Below, one piece after another: positions 41,773-49,810 of a stretch of DNA of 64,000 nucleotides. Positions within the stretch are counted from its first letter, which is position 1. Every line of letters starts with the position of its first letter. The DNA comes from Microbacterium hominis NBRC 15708 (GTDB lineage Bacteria > Actinomycetota > Actinomycetes > Actinomycetales > Microbacteriaceae). The translations under genes and the position numbers were made by a program. Below the pieces are notes generated by a model that did no database searches, was not told where the DNA came from, and saw only the letters and a program-made list of their open reading frames with translations. The DNA is taken from positions 1 to 64,000 of the forward strand of contig NZ_BCWI01000022.1 in assembly GCF_001592125.1 (NCBI RefSeq), in the 5' to 3' direction.

Positions 41773-42795
41773 ATGACCACCCCCGCCTCACCGGATCCGT
41801 CGGCTGCCGTGACCTCTCCGAGGCGGATGCAGGCGCTCGTGCAGGAGCGATACGGGACGCCGGAGGTGCTGTCGCTCGGGGCCGTCGAGGTCCCGTCGCC
41901 CGGCCGGCGGGAGGTGCTCGTCGAGGTCGGCGCCGCATCCGTGCATCCGGGTGACTACTTCGTGATGACGGGCCGGCCGCGCCTGGTGCGGCTGGCGTTC
42001 GGGCTGCGGCGGCCTCGCCGGCGCACCCCGGGTATGGATCTGGCCGGCGTCGTCCGAGCGGTGGGTGCGGAGGTGACCTCGGCGCACGTCGGAGACCGGG
42101 TGTTCGGGTGGACGACGACGGGCGCGCTCGCGGAGTACGCCACCGTCCGCGAGGATCATCTCGCGCCGGTTCCCGCGGGCGTCTCCGCGGCAGACGCAGC
42201 CGCGGTCCCGACATCGGGGATGACGGCGCTGCAGGCGCTGCGCGACGTGGCGCGGTTGACGGCCGGGCAGACGGTGCTGATCACCGGGGCCTCCGGCGGC
42301 GTGGGGTCGTTCGCGGTGCAGATCGCGAAAGCGCTCGGCGCCGAGGTCACGGCCGTCTGCAGTGGGCGCAACGCCGAGCTCGTCCGCCGCCTCGGCGCCG
42401 ATCACGTCATCGACTACGAGACGACCGACGTGACCGGCGGGAGCGCGCGGTTCGACGTGATCCTCGACAGTGTGGAGGCGCAGCCGCTCGCGGCGATGCG
42501 GCGGATCCTCACCCCGACCGGAACGCTCATCCCGAACAGCGGTCGCGGCGGCGCCTGGATCGGGCCCCTCGGTCGCATCGCCCGCGCGCGTCTGCTGTCC
42601 GCGCTGACGCGCCAGCGACTGCGGCCGTTCACCTCCCTCGGCCGCCGTGACGATCTGGTCGCGCTCGCGGAGATGCTCGCGAGCGGCGAGATCACGCCGG
42701 TCGTCGATCGGAGCTACGCACTGGCGGATGCCGCCGACGCCCTCCGCCGGGTCGCGACCGGGCACACGCGCGGCAAGCTCGTCGTCATCCCGTGA
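41773..42795 (+). CDS. NAD(P)-dependent zinc-type (MDR) dehydrogenase / quinone reductase-like
   Basis: A 340-residue medium-chain dehydrogenase/reductase without the structural-zinc cysteine lobe, thus closer to quinone reductase-like MDRs. Recognisable parts are HPGDYFVMTGRPRLVRLAFG, GMDLAGVVRAVGAEV and the NADPH motif VLITGASGGVGSFAVQIAKA. It probably reduces a quinone or enone using NADPH. It is the first gene of a TetR-controlled cluster with DUF6326 and perhaps the DoxX-like gene. Confidence 0.88.
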   Translation: MTTPASPDPSAAVTSPRRMQALVQERYGTPEVLSLGAVEVPSPGRREVLVEVGAASVHPGDYFVMTGRPRLVRLAFGLRRPRRRTPGMDLAGVVRAVGAEVTSAHVGDRVFGWTTTGALAEYATVREDHLAPVPAGVSAADAAAVPTSGMTALQALRDVARLTAGQTVLITGASGGVGSFAVQIAKALGAEVTAVCSGRNAELVRRLGADHVIDYETTDVTGGSARFDVILDSVEAQPLAAMRRILTPTGTLIPNSGRGGAWIGPLGRIARARLLSALTRQRLRPFTSLGRRDDLVALAEMLASGEITPVVDRSYALADAADALRRVATGHTRGKLVVIP

Positions 42796-42838
42796 CTCGG
42801 CATCCCTGGACCACACCCACCACAGCCAAGGGGAACCC

Positions 42839-43303
42839 ATGTGCACCACGCTCAAGACCCGCGCCGCACTCGACGTCGCATCGATCCCCACACCGGTGAA
42901 GCTCGCCGCCGCCTGGACCAGCTTCATGTTCCTGTACGTCTACGTCGACGTCTTGAACTTCTACAAACCGCATGTCGTCGCCGGCATCCTCGACGGGATG
43001 GTCTGGCAGTTCGAGGTGAACCCGCCGCTGCTGACGGGGATGCTCGCCTCGGTGATGGTCCCGGCGGTGATGATCGTACTGTCGGTGACCCTCCCGCCGC
43101 GGGCGAACCGCATCGTGAACGTCGTAGTGGCGTCGCTGTACGTGCCGTACTCGGCGTTCAACATCGCCGGATCGACTGCCGAGTGGCTACCGTTCTACGT
43201 GCTGTCCATCGGGGCGGAGCTGGCGCTACTGGTGTTCATCGTGCAGCGCGCGTGGACCTCAGTTTCTCGCCGCGAAGCGCTCGTGCTCCGCACCGATCGG
43301 TGA
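42839..43303 (+). CDS. DUF6326 family four-helix membrane protein
   Basis: A 154-residue membrane protein with four predicted helices. The segment LAAAWTSFMFLYVYVDVLNF followed by YKP matches, from memory, the DUF6326 family. ATG 42839 follows AAGGGGAACCC, a good ribosome site. It lies 43 bases after the MDR dehydrogenase on the same strand and should be expressed with it. The function is unknown. Confidence 0.78.
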   Translation: MCTTLKTRAALDVASIPTPVKLAAAWTSFMFLYVYVDVLNFYKPHVVAGILDGMVWQFEVNPPLLTGMLASVMVPAVMIVLSVTLPPRANRIVNVVVASLYVPYSAFNIAGSTAEWLPFYVLSIGAELALLVFIVQRAWTSVSRREALVLRTDR

Positions 43304-43671
43304 TTCCGGACGCCGCGGACATGACCCTCATCGCCAGGTGGCGGTGTCGGGATCGATGTCCGCGGCGCCCGGGCTCTCGTCGATCGCGCGGCTCAGCCAG
43401 CGGGCTGGCCCCGGGCGCACCGCGGCTTGAATGCCGTGATCCTGCTCACCGATCATGCCTGCGTGATCGTCGTCGAGGTCGTGCAGCTGGGCGATGGGCT
43501 GCGCGAGTTGCGAACCCTGCACCCGCAGCTGGCGCAGTCGGCGGCCCAGGCGACGGCGAGGTGCCGGTCGGGCTCGCTCCAGGATTGAGGGGGAGAGCAT
43601 CTGCCTACGCGGCCAACGGAGGTGTTCGCGCGGCGGCCCCGCGCGTCGGAGGGCCGGGGGAGAATGGCGTG
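43304..43671 (+). other. Intergenic stretch with a stem-loop and a short coding-like remnant
   Basis: Just after the DUF6326 gene, CGCCGCGGACAT (43311-43322) pairs with ATGTCCGCGGCG (43356-43367); the loop holds a second hairpin CGCCAGGTGGCG (43332-43343). This could be a terminator. From about 43436 to 43588 a plus-strand frame, starting at a GTG, encodes a plausible 50-residue end (VILLTDHACVIVVEVVQLG and on). It has no recognisable family and may be a gene remnant. The rest shows nothing. Confidence 0.4.
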
Positions 43672-44073
43672 ATGACACGTCGCGCGAAGAAGCCCACGGC
43701 CACCATCCCCTGGATCGTGATGGTGCCGTTCGCGGTGTCGGGCGTCATCCATCTCGTGCGGCCGGGCGTGTTCACGCCGATCATCCCGCGCGTGCTGCGG
43801 CGGTGGGATCGGCCGCTGGTGATCGTCTCGGGCCTCGCCGAGCTGGCGTGCGCGGTGGGGCTGATCGTGCCGTCGACGCGCGTCGCCGCCGGGCGAGCGA
43901 GTGCGGTGGTGCTCGCCGCCGTCTGGCCCGCGAACGTGCAGATGAGCGTGGACCTCGGCCGCCGGGCAGCGCGCCGACGCACGCCGAAGGCATGGGCCGC
44001 GTTCGCCGTGTCGCTGGTGCGGCTGCCGCTTCAGGTCACGTTGATCCGGCGGGCGCTCGGGAACTCACACTGA
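43672..44073 (+). CDS. DoxX-like small membrane protein
   Basis: A 133-residue protein with four hydrophobic helices, resembling the DoxX family. Typical features are the early motif VSGVIHLVRPGVFTPIIPRV and the central GLAELACAVGLIVP. It may act with oxidoreductases at the membrane, as DoxX proteins do, but this is only suggested by the dehydrogenase upstream. ATG 43672 follows GGGGGAG. It ends by overlapping the next gene (opposite strand) by 9 bases. Confidence 0.78.
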   Translation: MTRRAKKPTATIPWIVMVPFAVSGVIHLVRPGVFTPIIPRVLRRWDRPLVIVSGLAELACAVGLIVPSTRVAAGRASAVVLAAVWPANVQMSVDLGRRAARRRTPKAWAAFAVSLVRLPLQVTLIRRALGNSH

Positions 44074-44646
44074 GCAACGCTCGAGGGTGACCCACTCCTC
44101 GTCGCGGAGGTAGCCCAGCGCGTCGTTCGCGCGGATGATCGCCTCGTTGTCCGCCGAGCCGCCGGTGCGGAACCGGGTGAATCCTTCGCCCGCGAGAGCA
44201 AGGAGGGAGGCAGCCTTCACCGCCGTGGCGATGCCCCGCCGGCGCCACTGGGCGTGAACGACGGTGAAATCGGTCTCGGCGTGCGTGCCCTCGATGTCGA
44301 GGAAGGTCATCGCCACCAGCTCGCCACTCGGAGGGAAAGCGCCGAACCCGCGACGCGCGGACGACGGTGAAGCGCGATGCGGATCCAGGGGCGGATGCTG
44401 CGTCGCGATGCTTCCTGGGTAGTCCTCGATGGTCGAACGGTCCAGCTTGAGCACGGCGTCGATGTCGGCGGTGACGAGCTCACGCGTCGAGATGCCGGCG
44501 GCCGCTGCCAGCACGCCCAGCTTGTGTTCGTCGATGCGATCGACGTCGAGCTGTGCCCCGAAGGAACGAGCCGCGACGACCCAGCCTATCCGCTCCAGCT
44601 CGTCACGCCTCGGGTCACGAGCCTGCAGAACGATGGTCTCCCCCAT
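44065..44646 (-). CDS. GNAT family N-acetyltransferase
   Basis: A 193-residue acetyltransferase. The CoA-binding loop is VVHAQWRRRGIATAVKAASL, followed by the FRTGGSADNEAIIRANDALG motif typical of GNATs with a broader N-terminal half. The first part (GETIVLQARDPRRDELERI) begins at ATG 44646, the first methionine in family context; the upstream frame is shadow. It marks the last clearly core-like gene before GC content falls. Confidence 0.82.
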   Translation of the reverse strand: MGETIVLQARDPRRDELERIGWVVAARSFGAQLDVDRIDEHKLGVLAAAAGISTRELVTADIDAVLKLDRSTIEDYPGSIATQHPPLDPHRASPSSARRGFGAFPPSGELVAMTFLDIEGTHAETDFTVVHAQWRRRGIATAVKAASLLALAGEGFTRFRTGGSADNEAIIRANDALGYLRDEEWVTLERCSV

Positions 44647-44938
44647 CACTTGATGGTCGCATACGCGCGTTGGTATCGACGCGGACCGGCTCCAAAGCAG
44701 CTCACGAGCTACGTACTCGGAAGCCTGGCGATGATGGTCTGGAGCATCGTCTCGGGCACCCCGCGCCAGCATTTGACCCCGTTCAAGCTCTTCGGTCGGT
44801 CCGTCGGGATCTACACGATCATGGTGCTAGGCGCGACGCCAGCAGGCGCTCTCGTAGCATCCACTCAAGAGCGAGAAGAGGCCATCCCGTCGCAACCCTC
44901 GATTCTGTACGCGAACCAGATCCGACGAAAGTGGCCCA

Positions 44939-45667
44939 CTAACGCTCGCGGCTAACGCGATCCGCAGACTTCAGTATCGACACGGCGACGATCGACGCGA
45001 CACACGACCACAAGATCGCAGCCAACAGCACGAGCCATGAAGGATTGCGCAACATCTGCACCTGGTACGTCAGTGGGTTGATTGCCGCAACGTAGCGAAC
45101 CCAACTCCCGTCCAGCGGAACAAAAATCGGTGCAGCAAGAATAACCGGGAGCGTGGTGACCGTAACCAGCAGATCTCGCGTCGCGTAGGAGTCCACCCGG
45201 CCACCGACGGCCGCGCCCAGAGCACTCCAGCCGAGAACGAAGAGCAGCCCGACCCCTGCGATCATCAAGATTGACGGAGCACTGGGCATAGCGCCCGGCA
45301 GCACAATGTAGGCAGACACCGCGAGAAGGAGGAACTGAAGAAGATACACGGCAGATGTGAACATGAGAATACTCAGCAAGTACCCCTTGGCCGAGCCTCC
45401 TTGCAATACATACATTGCGAAGACGCCCCACTTACGATCATTCGCAACATCGCTCATGCTCGCAGTTGCGGCGCGAAACGACAGCAGACATGCGAGGCCG
45501 GTCAGTACAAATGTTCCGTACTGGTCGACCTGGTCGCTGAGCGAGCTTTGCAGGCTGGCCGACAAAAACAGAAGATACGCGATCGGCTCTATGAACCGGC
45601 CAAGATACGACGTTCTCCAGTTCCACAGCGAAGCGAAATGATACTTAGCCAGAATAACCGCGCGCAT
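44939..45667 (-). CDS. ABC-2 type exporter permease of the RiPP-like operon
   Basis: A 242-residue membrane subunit with six helices and no ATPase domain, of the ABC-2/DUF2-like permease group (ABC-2_2 type; start RAVILAKYHFASLWNWRTSY). The second half has GWSALGAAVGGRVDSYATRD. It begins at the base next to the stop of the ATPase gene (0-base gap), so both form one exporter. As the last gene of the operon with a candidate precursor peptide and methyltransferase, it probably exports the mature product and/or gives immunity. Confidence 0.82.
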   Translation of the reverse strand: MRAVILAKYHFASLWNWRTSYLGRFIEPIAYLLFLSASLQSSLSDQVDQYGTFVLTGLACLLSFRAATASMSDVANDRKWGVFAMYVLQGGSAKGYLLSILMFTSAVYLLQFLLLAVSAYIVLPGAMPSAPSILMIAGVGLLFVLGWSALGAAVGGRVDSYATRDLLVTVTTLPVILAAPIFVPLDGSWVRYVAAINPLTYQVQMLRNPSWLVLLAAILWSCVASIVAVSILKSADRVSRER

Positions 45668-46390
45668 CTACTCGGCATCCCCTCGAAGCGCCCTGTAGGC
45701 TTCCCATAGATCCTGCGAAGGAACTGGCGAGAGTGATAAGAAATCGCTGACCGGCAGGTCCGCAACGACCCTTCCCTCGGCCATCGCTAGCACGCGAGTG
45801 CAATGTGTGCTGAACCGGGATGTCTCATGTGTACTGATAAGTGCAGACGCTCCATCCGAACGCCGCGAGTCCAGGTAGTTGAATACCACCCCGATGCCTT
45901 CAGGATCCAGTCCAGTGGTGGGCTCATCGAGAATCATGAGGCTCGGATTGCCGGCCATCGCTCGTGCGATCTGCGTGCGCCTCAGCTCGCCCCCTGACAG
46001 CGTCTCAGCAGTATGGTCGAGATGATCGCGCAATCCGAGCGCGGTTGCGACCTCTTCGACAGAACTCCTGGTCTCGCGCCGAAGATCCGGGCGCCTCAGC
46101 TCGAGGCCCAGTGCAATATTCTGTCGCACAGTCAAAGACCAGTCGACTATTTCCCGTTGCGGGCACCACCCAATCTGTGCGCGCTCGACGCCAATGCGTA
46201 CGGAACCCTCAGTTGGGGCCAGAAGACCGCCAAGCATGTCGAATAGAGTGGACTTACCCGCTCCGTTGTGCCCGACAACCGCTACGATCTCCCCCGCCCC
46301 AAGACTGAGATTGACGCGGTCTACAGCAGGACGCTCTTTTCTGCGGAAGCGCTTCACGAGACCTTCTGCTTCAACTATCGGTGTGTTCAT
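45668..46390 (-). CDS. ABC transporter ATP-binding protein of the RiPP-like operon
   Basis: A 240-residue ATPase. Walker A is GHNGAGKST, the Q-loop region is GWCPQREIVDWSLTVRQNI, the signature is LSGGELRRTQIARA, Walker B is LMILDEPTTGLDPEG, and the H-loop is ISTHE. All motifs are intact. It sits 3 bases after the second HPrK-like gene and directly before the permease, consistent with a two-component exporter of the antibiotic/bacteriocin type. Confidence 0.9.
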   Translation of the reverse strand: MNTPIVEAEGLVKRFRRKERPAVDRVNLSLGAGEIVAVVGHNGAGKSTLFDMLGGLLAPTEGSVRIGVERAQIGWCPQREIVDWSLTVRQNIALGLELRRPDLRRETRSSVEEVATALGLRDHLDHTAETLSGGELRRTQIARAMAGNPSLMILDEPTTGLDPEGIGVVFNYLDSRRSDGASALISTHETSRFSTHCTRVLAMAEGRVVADLPVSDFLSLSPVPSQDLWEAYRALRGDAE

Positions 46391-46393
46391 CTT

Positions 46394-47257
46394 CTACTCC
46401 CACAGCTTTTGGGCGATGTGCTTTGCTCGCTCAGGTGGTGTCGTTTTACTCGATGCCTCAAGGCGGAGCATGCTTCGCGGCAGAGCTCGATCAACCTCCT
46501 CGCGACTCGCCCCAGTGAACCAACCGACATTTGTGGTCTCGCTGATTCCCCATTGCACCGGTCCAACTGATTCCGTCGACGACAGAAGTACCAGTTTGTC
46601 GATTCGGCCGCCACAAGAATTGTGGGTCCCGAGTAGATCGATTGGTCTCACGAGGGCGACTAGTCCTGTGTCACTCGAAACGGTCAGCCGATGCTGGACT
46701 CGATCGAGCATCGGAACCGCTTGCCGCAGTCCTTCTCGCCGCAGCCCAACTGGCGACTCAAATGTCAGACAGCTCATGCTGCCAACGTCAACCACCATAA
46801 CACTGTCGCTAATAAGTTGCGCTCCGTGTTCTCGGCATAGAGCAAGCGCTGTGGCGGTCTTGCCGACGTAGTGGTCGCCAAGCAGCCCTACCACCATTCC
46901 ATTCGGGGCGCGAACGATCGCACCTGGAAACACCGCGAGTCGGGATGCGAGCGTTGTCGTTGCGAAAGGCGGAAACGGCGAGACCATGCCCGACCAGTCC
47001 GTAAAACTCGCCGCTGTATTGCGCCTTGAGTCGACGTGATCGACAACCGCTATATGCTTGCGCAATCCGTCACGAGCAAGTGAGCTGGCGAAGAAGCCCC
47101 GCGATGGCCAATCTTCGTTGCCGATAACCACACTGACGTCTGGCGCTCCCATTGGATCCGTCAAGTACTGTCCGTAAAAGAACCTGAGTTCTTCTACGTC
47201 GGCGGCGCAACAGTCCACCTGGACAGTCGTCCCCCAAAAGTTCAGGTGTGTCAACAC
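46394..47257 (-). CDS. HPr-kinase-like P-loop protein 2
   Basis: A 287-residue protein with an HprK/PEP-carboxykinase-like nucleotide-binding core. Walker A is G127-DHYVGK-T134 and the downstream acidic motif is AQLISDSVMVVDVG (D151). It is clearly paralogous to the next upstream protein: both begin with FWG, then a similar block ending DVSV (residues about 8-44). HprK-related proteins act as peptide kinases or accessory proteins in several RiPP pathways, which makes a modification or regulatory role plausible. It starts at GTG 47257 with GGAGG 6 bases upstream, overlapping the previous gene by 7 bases. Confidence 0.75.
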   Translation of the reverse strand: MLTHLNFWGTTVQVDCCAADVEELRFFYGQYLTDPMGAPDVSVVIGNEDWPSRGFFASSLARDGLRKHIAVVDHVDSRRNTAASFTDWSGMVSPFPPFATTTLASRLAVFPGAIVRAPNGMVVGLLGDHYVGKTATALALCREHGAQLISDSVMVVDVGSMSCLTFESPVGLRREGLRQAVPMLDRVQHRLTVSSDTGLVALVRPIDLLGTHNSCGGRIDKLVLLSSTESVGPVQWGISETTNVGWFTGASREEVDRALPRSMLRLEASSKTTPPERAKHIAQKLWE

Positions 47258-48069
47258 CCTGACCTCCCTGCTGAGCAGAACGCTTCGATCGCATCGGCGG
47301 CGCGCCCCTTGTCCCGATCAATATCGAGCGCGACACGCAATACCCCGCCCGAATCCGCCTCAGTCTCGAACTTCACGCCGTGAGAGAGCGACACCAGCCA
47401 TCGAACTCGCGACGGAGGAGCAATAGACCAACCAAGCTCACGCGGATGAACAGAGACAGTCCGCCCCCAGGGCGTCTCATGGTGTCGCGCGTTGGTGAAG
47501 CTGTCGAGCAGCACGCCACTGCTGGCCGCCGCTCGCTCTCTTATCCCGACGGGGCGAGTGAACGGATGCACGCGGTTTTCGCGATCTATCGGTGACGTGT
47601 CGTCGCTCAGGAACATCCACCCGCGTCTTATCAACTCGAACGCAAGCGAAGACTTCCCGACTGTCGATGGTCCATGAATCAGCACAGCCGAATCAGCGAC
47701 GACGGGGTGAGCCACGGCTGCCGCGTGCACGGTCACGAATCGAGAGGCGAGCGGCCTCAGGCCGAACGGCGGGACAGGAGTTGGCGTCGTCACCGTTTGT
47801 TCTCCCTTGAGCGAGGCCACTATCACGTCCTCGACGAACACAGTCACACAGCGGTCTTCGGCGGGTGCGGTCATGTATGCATCACCATCACGCGTCGTTA
47901 AGGCTACCGATACGTCTTCGGATTGCCGATTGTCCGTTCGATAGTCTCCGAAGTAGTACGCCAGGTGCTCGATGTCATGATCGCTTGGGACGGTTACCGC
48001 AGTTACGACGCCCCAGAAGTCGAAGCTGATCTTCCGTTTCGCATTGGCAGGACTACTCCCCATGGACAT
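47251..48069 (-). CDS. HPr-kinase-like P-loop protein 1
   Basis: A 272-residue HprK-related protein. Walker A is G133-PSTVGK-S140, and the acidic pair D156-D157 follows in WMFLSDDTSPI, matching the HprK catalytic pattern more closely than its neighbour does. The N-terminal block ISFDFWGVVTAVTVPSDHD and FGDYRTD parallels HPrK-like protein 2. The canonical N-terminal HprK domain is absent. Start options are ATG 48069 and ATG 48063, overlapping the methyltransferase by 17 or 11 bases. It probably phosphorylates the peptide or senses ATP, but no substrate is proven. Confidence 0.78.
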   Translation of the reverse strand: MSMGSSPANAKRKISFDFWGVVTAVTVPSDHDIEHLAYYFGDYRTDNRQSEDVSVALTTRDGDAYMTAPAEDRCVTVFVEDVIVASLKGEQTVTTPTPVPPFGLRPLASRFVTVHAAAVAHPVVADSAVLIHGPSTVGKSSLAFELIRRGWMFLSDDTSPIDRENRVHPFTRPVGIRERAAASSGVLLDSFTNARHHETPWGRTVSVHPRELGWSIAPPSRVRWLVSLSHGVKFETEADSGGVLRVALDIDRDKGRAADAIEAFCSAGRSGC

Positions 48070-48808
48070 AGAGGGTGGATCCGGTATGTACCGAAGAAGT
48101 GAGCGTTTGGAGTTCACCCACAACCGTTGAGTTCACCTGAGGTGCCATGTCCGATCTGTAGGGCGAGAAGATCATGTCGCATCGCCTGTCGCGGGGGTAG
48201 CTCTCGGCGATGCGATCGAACAGCGGGGCCACCCACTCGATCTTGTGCGGTCTCTCCGCGATCGCGTCACTTCCTACCTCCCCGACTTGCGAGATGACCA
48301 AGGGTGTTCGGGGGTCCAATCGCGGCCTGAGAACCATGAACCGGTTGGCTTCGTAGTGCTGGCAGCCGTAATCGAATCGCGCTCCGAGATCCACCATCAT
48401 CCGATCAAGGAAGGACGTGCCGGGAAGCGCCTTCACGCGGAACGCCTGCGTATTCAGCAGCATCCACGAGGTGTCGACAAGAAACAGTGGGTGCCCGTAG
48501 GTGAGGAAGCAAACATGACCGAGTCCGCGGACATCGTTCACTACGGTCTCAATCTCTTCGGCCATTCGAGCGTAAACGTCGCTCGCCACACCTCCGCTGA
48601 AGTAGACGTCCGCTAGGTTGCGCACACTCCCTGTTGCCAGCGCTCTGAGCTCAGAATCGAACGCCGTCAGGTGCAGTACAGTCATCGCGCTCCTCAGGAT
48701 CCGATCGGCCTCGACCGTTCGCTGATCGAACCCACCGATGCCGAGGCCGACAAGATACAAATCGGCCTCGGCATCGGGTACGCGAAGATCCTCTCGAGGG
48801 CTCCGCAT
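48053..48808 (-). CDS. OphMA-like (borosin-type) tetrapyrrole-methylase-fold methyltransferase
   Basis: A 251-residue SAM-dependent methyltransferase of the tetrapyrrole methylase fold. The SAM-binding start DLYLVGLGIGGFDQRT, the central TYGHPLFLVD and the following RVKALPGTSFLDRM, YEANRFMV and ISQVGEVG blocks line up with the methylase half of the borosin enzyme OphMA (YGHPGVF, MLPGVS, CLTYEAS and QVGCVG). Borosin enzymes N-methylate backbone amides of a peptide. By hand alignment Y79 falls at the OphMA Tyr76 position, but the Arg72 position looks like alanine. The C-terminal peptide fusion of OphMA is absent, so a separate substrate is expected. ATG 48808 has GAGGA 10 bases ahead. Confidence 0.8.
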   Translation of the reverse strand: MRSPREDLRVPDAEADLYLVGLGIGGFDQRTVEADRILRSAMTVLHLTAFDSELRALATGSVRNLADVYFSGGVASDVYARMAEEIETVVNDVRGLGHVCFLTYGHPLFLVDTSWMLLNTQAFRVKALPGTSFLDRMMVDLGARFDYGCQHYEANRFMVLRPRLDPRTPLVISQVGEVGSDAIAERPHKIEWVAPLFDRIAESYPRDRRCDMIFSPYRSDMAPQVNSTVVGELQTLTSSVHTGSTLYVHGE

Positions 48809-48825
48809 TGTGACTGAATCCTCTT

Positions 48826-48957
48826 TCAGAAGACGTTGCCCTGTCGGTGGGCACCACTGGCCTTGAACGTCTCCTCGATCGTCGGAATGTACGCCGGGAG
48901 AAGGACCTTCTCGGCGTTCTCAACCTCGATCTCAACGGTCTGCAGTTCCTCGTTCAT
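48826..48957 (-). CDS. Candidate RiPP precursor peptide (43 residues)
   Basis: A short ORF on the same strand, 17 bases before the methyltransferase gene. ATG 48957 is preceded at 7 bases by GAAGGG, so translation is likely. The peptide has an acidic leader-like half (MNEELQTVEIEVENAEKV), a hydrophobic middle around LLPAYIPTIEE, and a small, polar tail ending AHRQGNVF. Split borosin systems use separate peptide substrates with an acidic helical leader and a short core near the C-terminus. The fit in position and shape is good, but no homologue was recognised. Confidence 0.65.
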   Translation of the reverse strand: MNEELQTVEIEVENAEKVLLPAYIPTIEETFKASGAHRQGNVF

Positions 48958-48971
48958 CGCTTGGCCCTTCG

Positions 48972-49254
48972 CTAGTTCTGCCTCGAAGCGACGCCTTTGG
49001 CAAGCGCACTTCTCTTGATGTCCCGCCCAAGGCGCGACCCAACCACCGTATGCAGAGTCTCATGCACATCCAAATCAGACGCCCTCGCCACATTGCGTTG
49101 ACCGTCACGGCCATGAAGTTGTCTGAACTCTCGCCGCCTATTCCGATCGAGGGCGTAGCGCCGATCTCGGCGAGTAGTTCGCCGTAGCGAATTGACGTCA
49201 ATTGACACGTGGCGTCGCTGCGAAATCGGGGTCGCCGTGATGATCGCCGCGACT
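48972..49254 (-). pseudogene. Coding-like remnant upstream of the precursor
   Basis: Two overlapping minus-strand frames look coding in part. One gives RYGELLAEIGATPSIGIGG and NFMAVTVNAMWRG. The other takes over after a +1-type shift, gives DLDVHETLHTVVGSRLGRD and stops at 48972, just before the precursor start. This suggests a frameshifted gene of unknown family. The promoter of the precursor operon must lie in or beyond it. Confidence 0.35.
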
Positions 49255-49508
49255 TCACCTCGCTATCTCGATCGCGCCGAGGAGCATCACGGTGCGCATG
49301 TGTGATGCGTATCCCCCTGCCCGATCATCCGCGAGTAGGCGTCGATGATGAAGCAGACATACGCGACTCCGGCCCAGCTCGGCACGAAGGTCAGATCAGT
49401 CGCCCAGAGCCGACACGCTGCGTTCGCGGGTAACTCCCGCGTCACCCGGCGCGGGCGACGCGCAACGACAGAATCGGGGCAGAGAGATCTCACGAACTGT
49501 GGGGTCAC
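49255..49508 (-). pseudogene. IS3-family transposase (OrfB) remnant
   Basis: A decayed DDE transposase fragment. One frame reads AACRLWATDLTFVPSWAGVA then YVCFIIDAYSRMI, the integrase-core start of IS3-family OrfB with the first catalytic D. After SRMI the frame breaks; another frame resumes with GYASHMRTVMLLGAIEIAR and a TGA at 49255, matching the following OrfB motif (HMRT...DAIEMAR). The N- and C-terminal portions are missing, so the element is not active. Confidence 0.8.
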
Positions 49509-49577
49509 CGCCAGGGTCGATCTTCCGCATTGTGCGACTCATCCTCAGCGCCTGCTATTGCGGTGACGATATGTCGA

Positions 49578-49706
49578 GTGTCAAGTGAGCGCCGCCTCGG
49601 TCGCGTCAACGGTCGTCCTTCCAGCGTCAAACAACAGGCTGCCCGCGACTGGGTCACCGACGGCTACCGCGCGACCGGCAAAGCGGACCCTAGGGTAATC
49701 GCATGA
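49578..49706 (+). CDS. Short ORF of unknown function (42 residues)
   Basis: A plus-strand frame from GTG 49578, containing the stretch VKQQAARDWVTDGYRATGKA. Its TGA overlaps the ATG of the next short ORF by ATGA, which is typical of real coupled genes. No family recognised; it could also be a remnant in this decayed strip. Confidence 0.35.
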   Translation: MSSERRLGRVNGRPSSVKQQAARDWVTDGYRATGKADPRVIA

Positions 49707-49810
49707 CGACGGACGGCTTCCACCGCTTCGCAGGCCTGGTGGGCAAGTACATTCAGCGTCACGGCGACGAGGAGCAGGAAGCGCAGCAGAAGCTCGGCGG
49801 CCTCCTCTAG
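49703..49810 (+). CDS. Short ORF of unknown function (35 residues)
   Basis: It begins MTTDGFHRFAGLVGKYIQRH and ends with an acidic/glutamine-rich helix. It is coupled to the previous ORF by ATGA, but no strong ribosome site is visible. It may be the preserved end of a longer gene. Between 49811 and 50124 no gene could be supported, apart from DNA related to 59.4 kb near 50,060-50,095. Confidence 0.35.
   Translation: MTTDGFHRFAGLVGKYIQRHGDEEQEAQQKLGGLL

Noticed and set aside
43328..43678. Minus-strand frame of 116 codons
   Set aside because: It covers the hairpin and remnant but shows no family, signal or ribosome site.
46394..48069. HPrK-like proteins as part of a lasso-peptide cluster
   Set aside because: No lasso cyclase (asparagine synthetase-like) or B1/B2 protease genes are present; the only modifying enzyme nearby is the TP-methylase.
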